Part shown: one piece after another, positions 10,680 through 20,642 of the stretch
Layout: every line of letters begins with the position of its first letter
Numbering within the stretch: the stretch's first letter is position 1
DNA from: Chara braunii
Lineage: Eukaryota > Streptophyta > Charophyceae > Charales > Characeae
Assembly (NCBI GenBank): GCA_003427395.1
Contig: BFEA01000519.1
Span: 511,739-552,872, forward strand
DNA length: 41,134 nt
Reading direction: 5' to 3'
Position numbers and translations under genes: made by a program
The notes under the pieces: generated by a model
The model's database searches: none
What the model saw: only the letters and a program-made list of their open reading frames with translations
Told to the model about the DNA's origin: nothing

Positions 10680-11044
10680 AATGGTAGGTGAGTGCTCACC
10701 AACGCAGTGAGGCCTCAAAACCTGACCAAACCCAGGCCTTGACGCTCCAGCTCACAAAACCTGTGCTTTGAAGGAATCGTGTCCCAACAGGCCGGCTAAA
10801 GAGGAAAAGAACAAACTTAAGTCTGTCCAGACCAGCAGTCTGGATGGGTGGAAACCTCACCAAATTTGTGTGTGCCCAAAAGATCCTACCAAATGGATGA
10901 ATTGCAGGTGGGGAGTTTGTGCATTTTTGGTGAGCACTCACCAAGTGAGATACCCACGAATACAGACTACTTTCTGACAGAAGGGAATTGGTGAGGTAGT
11001 GCAGCGATGCCAACCTCACCAAAAACCATGCTTGGTGAGTAGTG
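10680..11044. repeat. GGTGAG/CTCACC palindrome cluster
   Basis: Palindromic motifs such as TTGGTGAGCACTCACCAA (about 10928) and GGTGAGTGCTCACC (about 10687), plus half motifs near 10848, 10990 and 11015, occur within 360 bp. They lie directly beside the truncated end of an LTR copy. Function unknown, no convincing gene. Confidence 0.55.
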
Positions 11045-12225
11045 TGCCGAGGCCCAATGCCGTTCAATTGCAAAAGAAATGGAAGAACTTGAAAAGAGAA
11101 AGAGACAAAGGAAGAAGAGGAACAAAGGAAAGAAAGAGGACGAAGAAGATGTACACCAGCAAAGACCAATGACAAGTGCCCCTTTTCTCGCCACTCACTC
11201 TTTATCTCCCCCAATCTTATTCTTCAATAAATCATAGTAATAACAATGAATGGCTGAACCAGAACCGATATCCTAATCTCCCTCTTACTGCCAGCACAAC
11301 ATCAGGTGCGCCATACCCATGACCTTCTCCTTCTACCTCCTCCAGTAGGTGATGGCTACGGCAGACTACTAAGGGCCCTGCCCGGATGTTCAAAAGACAA
11401 TGCAAAAGCAGCTAGTGTCCTCTACAACTCAGGCTGTCATGCCGGACTCTGCCCTGAAGCCTTCTTGATGCAGCGCAACCCCTACTGGGGTCTTCCAGGT
11501 GCAGCGCCTACGGAAGAGATGAAGATGGCGTCCACTACGATGGCCGGTAAGTACCCCTACCACTCTCCTCCTCGGCCCCTTCTTCCTCCTCCTCCTTCCT
11601 GGTCCAGTCCACTATAGCCAAGGTGTATGCCAAGGCGCTCCCCCTCCCAGCACTATGCACCAGCACTCTACCACCAGGCGCTCCAGCAGCGTGACGCCCA
11701 AACTTCCACATCGCAAATGAGGATGAGCCTAGTGCTCTCCTCCAAGATATAGCGTGCAACTTGCCTCTTGGGAGGTGACTTCCAGGCCGCGCGGCCTCCC
11801 AAGCAACCGGTACCTCCTCCCCCTAGACTCAGACTTCAGGACTGGTACCGTAGACCTAGGCCTACCGGACTCCTAAATTTCACATGGCCTCCAAAGGTAC
11901 AAACTTTTTGTCTTCTTCTGCTTGGCCTACCGCTACTCAAGTACTACCCTAAGCTACACGGGCCTACACTCCGCTGCAGCACTCATAGTCACAGCCACAG
12001 GTAAGTACCAGCCCCAAGGGCCTCCCAAACAAACGAGTACCCTGGCGGTCACACACACACTCAGGCAGACATGCACTCAGACAGGCACACGGAACCCAGC
12101 AAGCACGCGCACACACAGACTTAGAAAACTCAGTGGAAAACCGGAATCTCAGCAAGGCACGCATTCCAGCGGCAAAACTCAGAAATCAGCAGTGTTCTCA
12201 GTCTGTGTTGTTGCAGGTCGTTACA
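11041..12225 (-). mobile_element. Truncated solo LTR of the same family as 20643-22017
   Basis: This segment is collinear with the LTR at 20643-22017. Shared blocks include CCAATTGC/AAAAG near its start, TACTGCCAGCACAAC, GGGCCCTGCC, a CACACACACTCA segment, AGACTTAGAAAACTC and GCAAAACTC, and it ends GTTACA at 12225. The roughly 60 bp corresponding to the TG-starting edge is missing, and no primer-binding site or polypurine tract adjoins it. Internal open frames are not real genes. Orientation is inferred from the better preserved copy. Confidence 0.8.
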
Positions 12226-12530
12226 CTTCTAAATTCTGCATTCACGGCAATATAGATAATTGTCGAGTGTACCTTCTATTCTAGAACGGCTTGTAGGTAC
12301 CTCCCACAATTACACTATCCTAACTAAACGGCTATCTAACACACAAACCAAGGACCGTCTGATACCAGCCTACCCGGCTGGCTGGAACACTTCTCGTTTC
12401 CAACACAACCCATGGCGCTATCACCCACTACTATGCCTCCAGAGACAGCAAACAGAGCGCCATGGTTATATCTACGCCTAAACCTGTCCTTTACTAGCCT
12501 ATTTTCTTAGCCTGGCTGACTCAGTGGGCA

Positions 12531-12602
12531 AGTGTGGTAGCTCAGTGGGTTAGAGCTCTGGCGTCACAACGGGGAAGTTGTGGGTTCGATTCTGTCACCC
12601 CT
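12531..12602 (+). ncRNA. tRNA-like pol III promoter module 1 (SINE head or tRNA relic)
   Basis: It has an A box TAGCTCAGTGGG at 12538-12549 and a B box GGTTCGATTCT at 12583-12593, 45 bp apart as in tRNA genes. A D-arm GCTC/GAGC pair is present and TCACAA could be a CAC (Val) anticodon loop. Acceptor, anticodon and T stems pair poorly, so it is unlikely to be a working tRNA. A tRNA-derived SINE head or a tRNA pseudogene is the better reading. A second A-box-like GACTCAGTGGGC lies just upstream at about 12519. Confidence 0.55.
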
Positions 12603-12707
12603 TAATTTCCCATCTCCCCTACACACGATCAGCTGGTGCTAGTAGTTGGCACCCTACATACTTGTCCCCCAGCATAGTACAATGCACAGATAGATCACTG
12701 ACAGATG

Positions 12708-12778
12708 ATGGAGTAGCTCAGTGGGTTGAGCTTGGGTGCTGCAGGGCAGAGGTCCAGGCTCGATTCTGATCCGCCCTT
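12708..12778 (+). ncRNA. tRNA-like pol III promoter module 2
   Basis: The A box TAGCTCAGTGGG at 12714-12725 is identical to that of module 1. The B box GGCTCGATTCT lies at 12757-12767, 43 bp downstream. The stems are degenerate. The downstream sequence has no A tail within 200 bp, so a complete SINE cannot be delimited. Two such heads 176 bp apart in the same orientation suggest a dimeric or tandemly inserted element. Confidence 0.55.
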
Positions 12779-12789
12779 GCATCGCACAG

Positions 12790-13620
12790 CATGGATATAG
12801 CTGGGCTGCACGCACGGATGGGCCTGGTAATAGATAATCACATAGTAGTGGGTTACCTTAGGGTTCTGCTTTGGGGGCGTAAGGTCGCAAGTGGGATGGT
12901 TTGGGGGGGCTTTGTAGCGTAGGGTATGTCTGCTTCCCATGTTGATAAAAGGCACCAGAGTGGGCCCAGTTATGACAGAGGTATGGGAGCGGATGGCGGC
13001 CATGGAACTGCTGATGACCGAGACTGGTGCTGGTCTGGGTGATGACCAAAGACAGAACTATAACCAGTGGAGGGGCTAGTCGATGGCCAAGGTCTAGGAA
13101 CGGTTGGTTGCATAGGGTGCCAATGGCATGTCCCTAGGACTGATGACAGAGGCTAGTGTTCCTCCAGATGATGAAAACTACTGAGAAAGTACTGTAATGA
13201 CTGGAGGGTCTAGTTAATGACCGAGGTATTGGAATGGTTGGTTGGATAGGGTGCCATGGGCATGTTCGTACTGATGACAGAGGCTAGGTTTCCTCCAGAA
13301 GATAAATTGACAACCCATAATAACCAGCAACCACAACAAGATATGTGACTCAAGGGGGTTCCAGTGCATGGATAAGGTAGAGGGACGGATGGTGGCCGTG
13401 TATCTACTGATGGAAGGCTAGAGCCTCTTGGTCACAATCAGAGCAAGAACAGTACGATAACTAGAACAGCTGTGCTAGGTGGATATATCCGGATTGCTCA
13501 GGGGGTGTCATAGGTTTCAAGTTAGACCTTCGCTAGGGGGAGGGGCGTTAGACACTGCTGTGATATCTGGGGTGTTCATGATAAGATCCATCTATTGGGA
13601 GCAGGGATGAGTTTTGGGGC
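12790..13620 (+). repeat. Imperfect tandem repeat, ~134-bp period
   Basis: A block starting GGAGGGGCTAGTCGATGGCC at 13069 recurs from 13203 as GGAGGGTCTAGTTAATGACC, with shared GGTTGGTTG, ATAGGGTGCC, ACTGATGACAGAGGCTAG and TTCCTCCAGA segments. A looser related segment lies at about 12995-13068 and about 13380-13420. There is no gene in the surrounding 800 bp. Confidence 0.7.
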
Positions 13621-14068
13621 CATTTAGGGTCTACTCATGGGACTTGTTGAAGAACACTTATGCCTAGCACCTGAAGTACCCATGGGACGTTGCTCATTTG
13701 ACTGTGCTTTAACCGGTGCTGAGGCACCACACGTCGCAAAGATGGTAGAAGGGTGATGGTCCTGAGTGGTAGACACTAAGGTAGGACAGAGGGAGGGGAG
13801 GTGCACTGGGGGAGGAAGGATGGGTCGTGGGTCTCATGGGAAGTAAGACCCTACAAAAGAAGAAAAAAAAACAGAAAAAAGGAAGGAGAGAAAACAAAAC
13901 TTCCCTACTCAGCCATAGGTTCAGCCCCAGCTTGCGAGTCCAGGTGACCCTCACCAACTGATTCCCAAGGCACCATGTGTTCAGGAACCAAGAAAAGGCA
14001 TCCACCCCTCTCCTCTTTCCCACCTTCCTCGAACAATCTGCTGGGTTGCATAAGAAACTTGGAGTGCC

Positions 14069-14361
14069 TTAACTGTGCCCTCTGCCTGTTCTTCTGACAC
14101 CTTTTCGAGTGGAAACACTCTCATAATTCCCGTCGGTCCAGATTACCCACAGGGGCCAACGAATTACTGCTCTCCAGACTCTCCCAATTTGTCCGACATA
14201 ACCCCAACCCTTTTCTCCACGGAGACCTTCAGGTGGTGAGCCTTGTAACACCCATCATTCCCCTGCCGGATCTCTCCTTCATTGATGTGTTTCCAGTGAT
14301 AATCCCACCATCTCCACCACTTGTGAAAGACAGCACAGGACCACCACATGTGCCTCATCAA
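14069..14361 (-). pseudogene. Possible LINE ORF2 C-terminal fragment (zf-RVT-like)
   Basis: One minus frame (14361 to 14164) reads HMWWSCAVFHKWWRWWDYHW. Another (14251 to 14069) reads GRVWRAVIRWPLWVIW. In LINE polyproteins a zinc-binding H-x-x-x-x-C segment rich in Trp is followed after about 40-60 residues by a W-x-x-W-x-x-W helix, so the order and spacing fit after one frameshift. No RT core is seen upstream, so it would be a 5'-truncated relic. The composition is also compatible with chance, hence the low confidence. Confidence 0.3.
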
Positions 14362-14569
14362 TTCATTATGTCACCGACATCTCTAACACATTGCCCCCAC
14401 TTGCTCATTCCTATTCCTCAACCATTCTGCAGTATGGATAGGAAGGTGTGACTGGAGTCAGAGGGGGGAGCCTGATTTCTGGGAGGGGATGTCACCGGAT
14501 GTGTTTGAGCTGAGTTCGCAGTCTATCACATTCCTGCGATGGAGAAGGGGGGAATGTCTGGCTACTGCC

Positions 14570-14710
14570 TTAAACCACCAGCACTGGGCCTATACATCGG
14601 CTGTCGGCCCTTCACCGCGACTTTCGGACGCCGTAAACGCAACAAAGGCCCGTGGCTCGTCAACGTGAGGGGCCCGTGGCCGATGTATGGCCCAAGTGCT
14701 GGTGGCTTAA
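14570..14710. mobile_element. Small foldback element with TTAA ends
   Basis: Arms at 14570-14612 and 14668-14710 are reverse complements with a few mismatches (ACCACCAGCACTGGGCC versus GGCCCAAGTGCTGGTGG; TACATCGGC versus GCCGATGTA). Both ends are TTAA. TTAA flanks are typical of piggyBac-type target duplications, but the arms are too few to assign a superfamily. The loop is about 55 bp. Not coding. Confidence 0.7.
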
Positions 14711-15119
14711 CCCAAAAACAACATATGTAGGTTATGTAGGAGAAGAATGTATGGGGTACATTGTACTTGAAAACAACGCATGGGGTAAAACTCTAATTCC
14801 AGACAGAAAGAAAATGAGCTGACATCAAACAGATTTGGGCCTAAGGGCCCCTTCTTGTTTACTCGGCCCGGTCCCAATGGGTACCTAGTGGTCCCACGTA
14901 GGCTGTGACTGAGTCTCGCATGGATCTACCTTCTGCCTCTACCGAACTGAAAAACGGATTTCAACTTGAGAGAGAACCTACCAACTACAGCCGTTCACAG
15001 ATAAAAAGACAAACACTATAGAAAGATATGGTGTCCTTCCTGAACTCCCTTAATAGTTCTCAGATTGTCCTTAGCTGAAGCCTAATGGCCCTGCTATTTC
15101 AAATGACTTGTATAATTCT

Positions 15120-15290
15120 ATATGGGACATTGGGCCCGGTTCCCAGCACGTGCTTCTCCCCACGAATAGACTGGAGCATTTGTTCCAAAAAAAAAAAAAG
15201 AAAAAAAAAAAAGAAGAAGAAGAAAAAAAGAAAGAAAGAAAGAAACAAAAGAAACAAAAAAAAAAAGAAAAAAGAAAAAGGAAGATAAGG
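15120..15290 (+). mobile_element. A-tailed SINE-like repeat copy 3 with ~100-nt purine tail
   Basis: GGACATTGGGCCCGGTTCCC, then CCCACGAATAGACTGGAGC (a diverged core), then an A-rich/AAG-rich tract from 15187 to about 15285. The order matches the copies at 10055 and 17676. The Lys/Glu-only frames across the tail, and the Phe-only ones on the opposite strand, are artefacts of the tract. Confidence 0.55.
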
Positions 15291-15328
15291 TGTCCAAAGC
15301 AAGATACCTAATCTCTTCATCCATCAGT

Positions 15329-15448
15329 AAGAATTTCAAAGCAGTTTGCATACCCATATGCACAATCAAGACCACAGAGGAGTAGGAAAAGAATTTCAAA
15401 GCAGTTTGCATACCCATATGCACAATCAAGACCACAGAGGAGTAGGAA
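15329..15448 (+). repeat. Perfect 60-bp tandem duplication
   Basis: Positions 15329-15388 and 15389-15448 are identical over all 60 bp (unit starts AAGAATTTCAAAGCAG). This is either a very recent duplication or an assembly effect. A frame runs through both copies but shows no recognisable protein. Confidence 0.95.
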
Positions 15449-15827
15449 AAGAAACCCACGCCGGATGTAAACGAAGGCTAGTTGCTACAAACATAACATC
15501 AGGAACTTATGATGATTGGATTAGTTCTGTAACCTCCGCTCCCTCTACGCATACTCTTTCCATGGTAAGCAGGCACCGCTGCCACCTAACAGGCACCGCG
15601 CCGCTAGCGCTAATTTGCGCTGCGGACCGGCCGGCAAGGCCCGGCCGCACTCCGTGGACTGGCGCAGGGATGGTGAAAGGTGCCATCTCTGTGCTTGGTC
15701 ATCCTGCTGCCCGTCCGGTGCTTCGGCCCGGGCGTAGATGGGGTTTCCACGTGGCAGTTGTAGGGGACGGCACATCGGCGTGAAGGAATCAAGTTGTGAG
15801 TAAAGACGTGGCGCGGTTGTTAGGGGA

Positions 15828-15871
15828 GCGGCTCTGACAAAACAGTAAGGCGGCTCTGACAAAACAGTAAG
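15828..15871 (+). repeat. Perfect 22-bp tandem duplication
   Basis: Two exact copies of a 22-bp unit containing GGCTCTGACAAAACAG lie 55 bp upstream of the ATG at 15926. No known regulatory motif is recognised. Confidence 0.9.
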
Positions 15872-15925
15872 ATACCATAACAGCAAGTTTGACGACAAAC
15901 GGCGGCTTCATCTACGGCTATATCG

Positions 15926-17068
15926 ATGGCGCAGATGGCGATGGAGGCGGCGTCCATGCAAGACGATCTTGCTGCCGCTGGCTTTGGAGAGGAGGGTGCC
16001 GCACTGGAGATTGTGCAGATGTACAAGTGACAGATGGAGGAGATCTATACTACGCTTATCCAGCATCGACACAATCTACCAGCGGATCTTCTCGACGAGG
16101 GTGAGGAGCTGGTCGGTGGTTGGGAGGAGGACCTCTATGCAGATCTTCCATCTCAACAGCTGGGCGTGATCGAAAATGAACAAGTGATGGTGGAATTGGG
16201 TGTTTGTGCTGAAATGATGAAGAAAGTAAAGGGAATCTTCGATGAACTTAGGGAGGGGTTGTATGGGGGTGTAAGGTGTGATGATGTGGAGAAGTGCTGC
16301 TGCGCGGGGCCTGAGGAGGGGCAGGTGCTGCGCACTGCGATGCAGGATCGATCGTGGGAAGTGGAGGTCGTGATTCGTCGTGGGGGGCTTGAGGAGGGGC
16401 GGGGTCCTTGCGGCGAACTGTTGGAGCGTGACAACGACACAAGCACGATCGGTAGGTATGATAACACCGATTTCAGCACAAAGAGTAATGACATCGCCGG
16501 CGGTTACAGCTTCAACACCAATAAGAACAACAATGACGATGATAATAAGCGTATCGTTAATGATTGCGGTGATGATTGTTTCGAAGCAGGAGATACTGCT
16601 TTTTTTTACGCTTTCTTTGACGCTGTCGCTGACGACAACAACAACAACACCACTATCAACAAAAGCGGTGAGATCAACAGAATTCATGATAGTGGTGAGG
16701 ACAACAACGTCGGAGATGACTTCCTCGAACGCGGTGATACTGCTTTCGTTGAGGTCGTCGCTGGGAACGGCAATGACATTTGCGATGATAATGACAATAA
16801 GCTCAACAACAATGGTGGCAACTACGTCATTCATATGACCAGGGCTATCAACAACAATAATGTGGTTGGAGACAGCATATATGACAAACGTCATGATAAT
16901 GCGCAGGCTCTCTCCCGCTCTTTCCACCTTCTCTTTTCGCTTCACTGGTCTTTCGTGAAGCCCGATCAGGGCTTGGGGTGTGTGGGGTGGGTGATGGGCA
17001 GGTTTGGGATACAGAAAGATTGTGTGGCGAAGAGGGATACTGGATGGAGGCGAGTAGGGGTGGGATAG
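15926..17068 (+). CDS. Asn/Asp-rich acidic protein of unknown function, one in-frame TGA
   Basis: From ATG 16034 the frame is open for 344 codons to a TAG at 17066-17068. The same frame also extends upstream to ATG 15926 (MAQMAMEAASMQDDLAAAGF...), interrupted by one TGA at 16028-16030. The sequence before the TGA is helix-like, as is what follows (MEEIYTTLIQHRHNLPADLL), so I suspect a Trp codon changed to TGA, or read-through. Residues about 1-125 (from 16034) look globular and helical. About 140-290 is Asn/Asp-rich with GAT/AAC triplets and contains two copies of a GDD-x-(F/L)-E-x-GDTAF motif. No known domain is seen. The C-terminus may be spliced. An antisense 380-residue frame (16076-17218) overlaps it and is Val/Ile-rich because it reads the complement of Asn/Asp triplets. 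Confidence 0.4.
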
Positions 17069-17669
17069 AGCTGTTAGGGAAAATTGGGCCGCACAGGGCA
17101 GTGCGTGAAAACATCGCTTTCTCGCGGGGTTGCGTGGTGGTATTTGGGTTTCGTATGGTCTTTTACTATACATGATTGAGCAGGTGGCGAGGAAGTGGGA
17201 ATATGTCGCAAATCGCAAATTGCCACGTCGCTGCTCCGTGATATTTCTCTATCTACCCCCTTTTCTTCGACACGGATTGGTATGAGCTGCTTCCGCGTTT
17301 GATCCCCTCTGTTTCATCGGTCGACGTGCTGTTGGTTTATTTCTGCTTTTGTCTGCCTGATAGCGAGTTCAGAGCAGGCGAAGATTAACGGTTGGAGGTT
17401 TCGATGGGGGATGGCATTTTTTATCTTCCCTATGGATGACAACCCCTCTTCCTCATAGGCATGTTTACGATCCATGTGGCTTATGATGAGGAATTTGAAG
17501 TAGGAATATGATTCTGGATTTGGATGGGCAGTTAATCCCCTCAGTTGAGGGCAATCAATGCTGCCCACCGGGTGCTTGGCGTGCTAACGTGTCGGGTTAG
17601 AAGATTAGCTGGATTGACACGTGGCTTGCCCATATGAGTTCAAATATCTCCATAACAAACACTTTGAAA
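17069..17669. other. No recognisable gene
   Basis: About 600 bp of ordinary-composition sequence. Nothing is supportable beyond short chance frames. Confidence 0.5.
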
Positions 17670-17671
17670 TG

Positions 17672-17810
17672 TAGAGGGACGCTGGACCCGTTTTTCAGCA
17701 GGTGCTGCTCCCCACCAATAGATGGAGCCTCCCCGAGCATGCTACCGGTGTCTGCTCTTACCAGCAACCCTAGCATTCACTTGGGTTGTTCATTTAAAAA
17801 AAAAAAAAAG
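17672..17810 (+). mobile_element. A-tailed SINE-like repeat copy 4 (best preserved)
   Basis: GGGACGCTGGACCCG, then CAGCAGGTGCTGCTCCCC and core ACCAATAGATGGAGC, about 65 bp of further sequence, then an A tract of 14-15 residues at about 17796. The order matches the reversed copy at 10055-10132. No A/B boxes are recognised, so the transcription type is unknown. Confidence 0.65.
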
Positions 17811-17929
17811 ATGCAGAATAGGGATAAACCACCAGGATCCTAAAGCATGCTCAGACCTCAAATTCCCTAACAAGAAACTTTCCAACATTCCCCAACTTCG
17901 TCTCACTCCCTACCGAGCTCTTCCAGGCC

Positions 17930-18885
17930 TCATGCCCCCACTACCTGCTGGGATACAGGGCAACACAACTCACCCCAGCTCCGGCCAGCGTCGTCTCAGC
18001 AGCGAACCTTGGTTGTCCCTTAAGATACCCCCCCAACGTATCCCCAGATCTCTCTTTACCCGGCCTCACACTCCTGTTTCAACAGGTTACAGGGCAATAC
18101 CCCAGCACCGGCCTTCGTCGATCTAGCATAGAACAGCCACAGATCTCTGAGTATAACAACTTTAAGATAACGTAGGAAAGGTTGATAGACATCTCAGAGA
18201 CCCAAACATACTTAGGTCCTCCTAACAGCCAAACCTNTTCCCCCTGCTCNCCACTTTTACTAAAAAANNNCATCTGAAGAATTCCAGTAATNAAAAATTC
18301 GGTGANTAACAGAAAACCACAAAGCTTNCTCTGAATTACTCCCNCGCCCTTGAAGCCCCTCACGATCCTTTCCAAGATTCCCTCTAAGCTGTCTTAACTC
18401 TTTGCCGAGCTCATCCAAGTCTCACACCCCCATGCTGCTGGGTCACAGGGCAACGCAACTCACCCCAGCTCCGACCAGCATCGTCCCGACAACAACCCTT
18501 GATTGTTTCGTAGAATGCCTACCCCAAAGCACTCCCAGACCTCTCTACCAGGCCCCACGCTCCTGCATCAGCAGGTTACAGGGCAGCACCCCAGCACCGG
18601 CCAGCGTCGTTCTGGCTTCAAACAATCGCGAATCACTCAGTGTAACAGCCTCAAGCCACCTCAGAAAATTTCTAAAGATCCCCAGAGACAAAAGCAATTC
18701 AGACAACCTTAAGTACCACCCACCATCCAGCTTCTTCCCCCCCGACGCAGAGAAAGGATTTGTACCTGAGCGTCAGTCCTGGTACCAGACGCACCCGGTC
18801 TCACACCCCCCTTTACTAGAGTGACAGGGCCACACAAACTGCCCCAGTACCGACCTGGCTTGTTCTGACGGAAACAGGAAGTGTC
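17930..18885 (+). repeat. Tandem array with CAGGGCAAC...CCGGCCAGCGTCGT core, five copies
   Basis: The core (ACAGGGCAAC or ACAGGGCAGC, CACCCCAGC, then CCGGCCAGCGTCGT or a variant) occurs at about 17954, 18087, 18443, 18577 and 18823. Copies come in pairs about 135 bp apart, and the pairs recur about 490 bp apart. Flanking CTCTTTACCAGGCC-like and CTCACACCCCC-like phrases are also shared. Single Ns at 18237-18344 interrupt one interval. The short Pro/Thr/Ser-rich frames through here are not convincing proteins. Confidence 0.7.
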
Positions 18886-19574
18886 TTCCTCCCTTGACTC
18901 CTTCCATAACTGCAAAGCCCCCCAAGGTTACAGGAACTAGGATAACCCAAATGGAACTCACGTTGAACCAATCGAATATAAGCAAGAAAGCAATTGTGAA
19001 CGTAATTTTAATCGTAAAATTATCCGAGATGATCTGAGATTATCTGAGATCAGGGATGTCCAAAACCAGACTCATGCTTATGCAGACTCAAGAACTTATA
19101 AGAAATTTGAGATAAAATTGAGAAACTATTGAGAAATTACTGAGAGAGTATTAGGAAATGAAAATTTATGATCAGAAATAAAAAATCCGATAACGAAATT
19201 AAAAATCGAATTTCAAGTTTGGGAATATCGCTCATCAAAAAGAACGCCTAAGAACAACGAATTTTGAGCATAGGAGACACAACTTTTATTTTGAGGAAAA
19301 TAAGAATGAATACAGCCAAAACGAATCCCGAAGTTCTACACGATGCCAGAGATTATATGCATCTGGACACGTTTGTGAAATTTATGAGCTTAAAAGAACG
19401 TTTGTAGACTTGTCACCTACAATTAGGCAATCTGCACGGCAAACAGAGTTAGTCTTGACACACGAGCATGGCAACCATCCTGAAGCTCTCGCAAAAGCAG
19501 CGTCGAAGAAAAGTCACCTCCGTAAATCCTCCATGAATCTTCTCTTCACTCCCCCCTCCCCCTCCACTTGCATG

Positions 19575-19665
19575 TGACGTCGATGCCAGGACGACGCTGG
19601 CCGGAGCTGGGGCTTTGCCCTGTAACCTGCACGGGAGCGTGAGGCCTTGTAGAGAGACCTGGGAT
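19575..19665 (-). repeat. Inverted outlying copy of the CAGGGCAA...GCCAGCGTCGT repeat
   Basis: GACGACGCTGGCCGGAGCTG and GGGCTTTGCCCTGTAACCTG at 19590-19630 are the complement of the tandem core at 17.9-18.9 kb, followed by the shared GAGCGTGAGGCCTTG segment. The DNA between (18890-19570) is AT-rich and I see no gene in it. Confidence 0.7.
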
Positions 19666-19849
19666 TGCCGAGGGAGGAAGGCAATCTAAGGACGAACTGG
19701 GGGGGGCTGCTAGGTGGCGAGAAGGGATCAGCTATGGCTGACGTGGGATAGGGTCGTACTTGTCTCCGAGTTACTATGTTTTTGGCGCAAGGAAGGCTAG
19801 GAGTTACTGTGGGCTTAGGGTCTTTTACAAATATCAATCATCATCAGCA

Positions 19850-20103
19850 TTGGTAACACCATTATCACAATCAGTTACATCCTCACATGAGGGACGCTGA
19901 GCCCGGTTCTCAGCAATTTCGGTTCGGTTACTCCGGGTAGACTGTGAGGACCCCGGCCTCGATATGTTCTTTGGTAATATCAGCCTTGGGCACTGGGCCC
20001 GTTTTTTTATAAAAAAAAAGAAAAAAAAAGCGGGAAAAGAAACCCAGAATAACTCAGCAGGACAAACAATACCATGCAGACATTCATGGGCGTCTCGTAG
20101 GTG
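19850..20103. other. Fragments of A-tailed repeats, no gene
   Basis: GGGACGCTGAGCCCGGTTCTC at about 19887 and CTTGGGCACTGGGCCCG at about 19984, the latter followed by an A-rich tract at 20008-20030, resemble the 5' portion of the SINE-like family. The core CCACCAATAGATGG is absent, so these are partial or related copies. Confidence 0.35.
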
Positions 20104-20629
20104 CACGACACTTACTTGAGTGACTTGAGCGCCGAGATATAGTAGAACTCACCCCCCTCTCATATGGTCCTCCTGACCCCTTTAATGCCACCCCTACACT
20201 AGTGTCCTATCTACTAGGAGGGTCTGACTCCAACACCAAAGTGCAATGCCGGATCCCCCGCTGATGCTGAAGATCAAAGTAGCAACTTGCGGTCCGTAGA
20301 TGCAGAATGGCTACTTCCCTCAAATTCGCCTACTTGAGGGAAGCCCTAAAGTTGCCAAGTGTCACCCTTAGGTCAGATTCCAGGTGTGAGAGCCTCTCAC
20401 TGTCACCTCTCACAAATTGTAGTACCAAGTCTTCTCGAAGTGTCTCGCCAGCCCAATCTTACACTCTTGCAACCTGATTAGGACCAATGTCGACCTAACA
20501 CAATCTAACTAGGTGGGCTAACCACGCTGCCCACTTCCCTGAACTTTCCAGCCCGAAGTTAAGTCATAGCCCTCCCACTTAGGTTAGGGTTGGAGCGGCA
20601 GAGTCAACTCTCACCAGCAAGCAGAATCC
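20104..20629 (-). other. Untranslated leader of an LTR element (inferred)
   Basis: This segment lies directly downstream, on the minus strand, of the LTR and primer-binding site at 20630-22017, so by position it should be the 5' leader of an internal region. No gag frame can be recognised in it. The internal sequence is lost or interrupted below about 20100. Confidence 0.4.
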
Positions 20630-20641
20630 GCTCTGATACCA
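20630..20641 (-). promoter_or_regulatory. Primer-binding site complementary to initiator tRNA-Met
   Basis: On the minus strand this reads TGGTATCAGAGC, the standard plant LTR-element primer site. It begins one base after the LTR end (...GTAACA, then T, then TGG). It marks the minus strand as coding and fixes the LTR boundary at 20643. Confidence 0.85.
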
Positions 20642-20642
20642 A

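Noticed and set aside
12531-12602. Functional tRNA-Val(CAC) gene
   Set aside because: The boxes and loop fit, but acceptor, anticodon and T stems do not pair well.
15180-15320. Lys/Glu-rich and Phe-rich frames
   Set aside because: They are products of a roughly 100-nt A/G tract that looks like a retroposon tail.
16076-17218. 380-residue minus-strand frame
   Set aside because: Val/Ile runs mirror Asn/Asp triplets of the plus frame. The plus frame has more natural composition and internal repeats. Not fully excluded.
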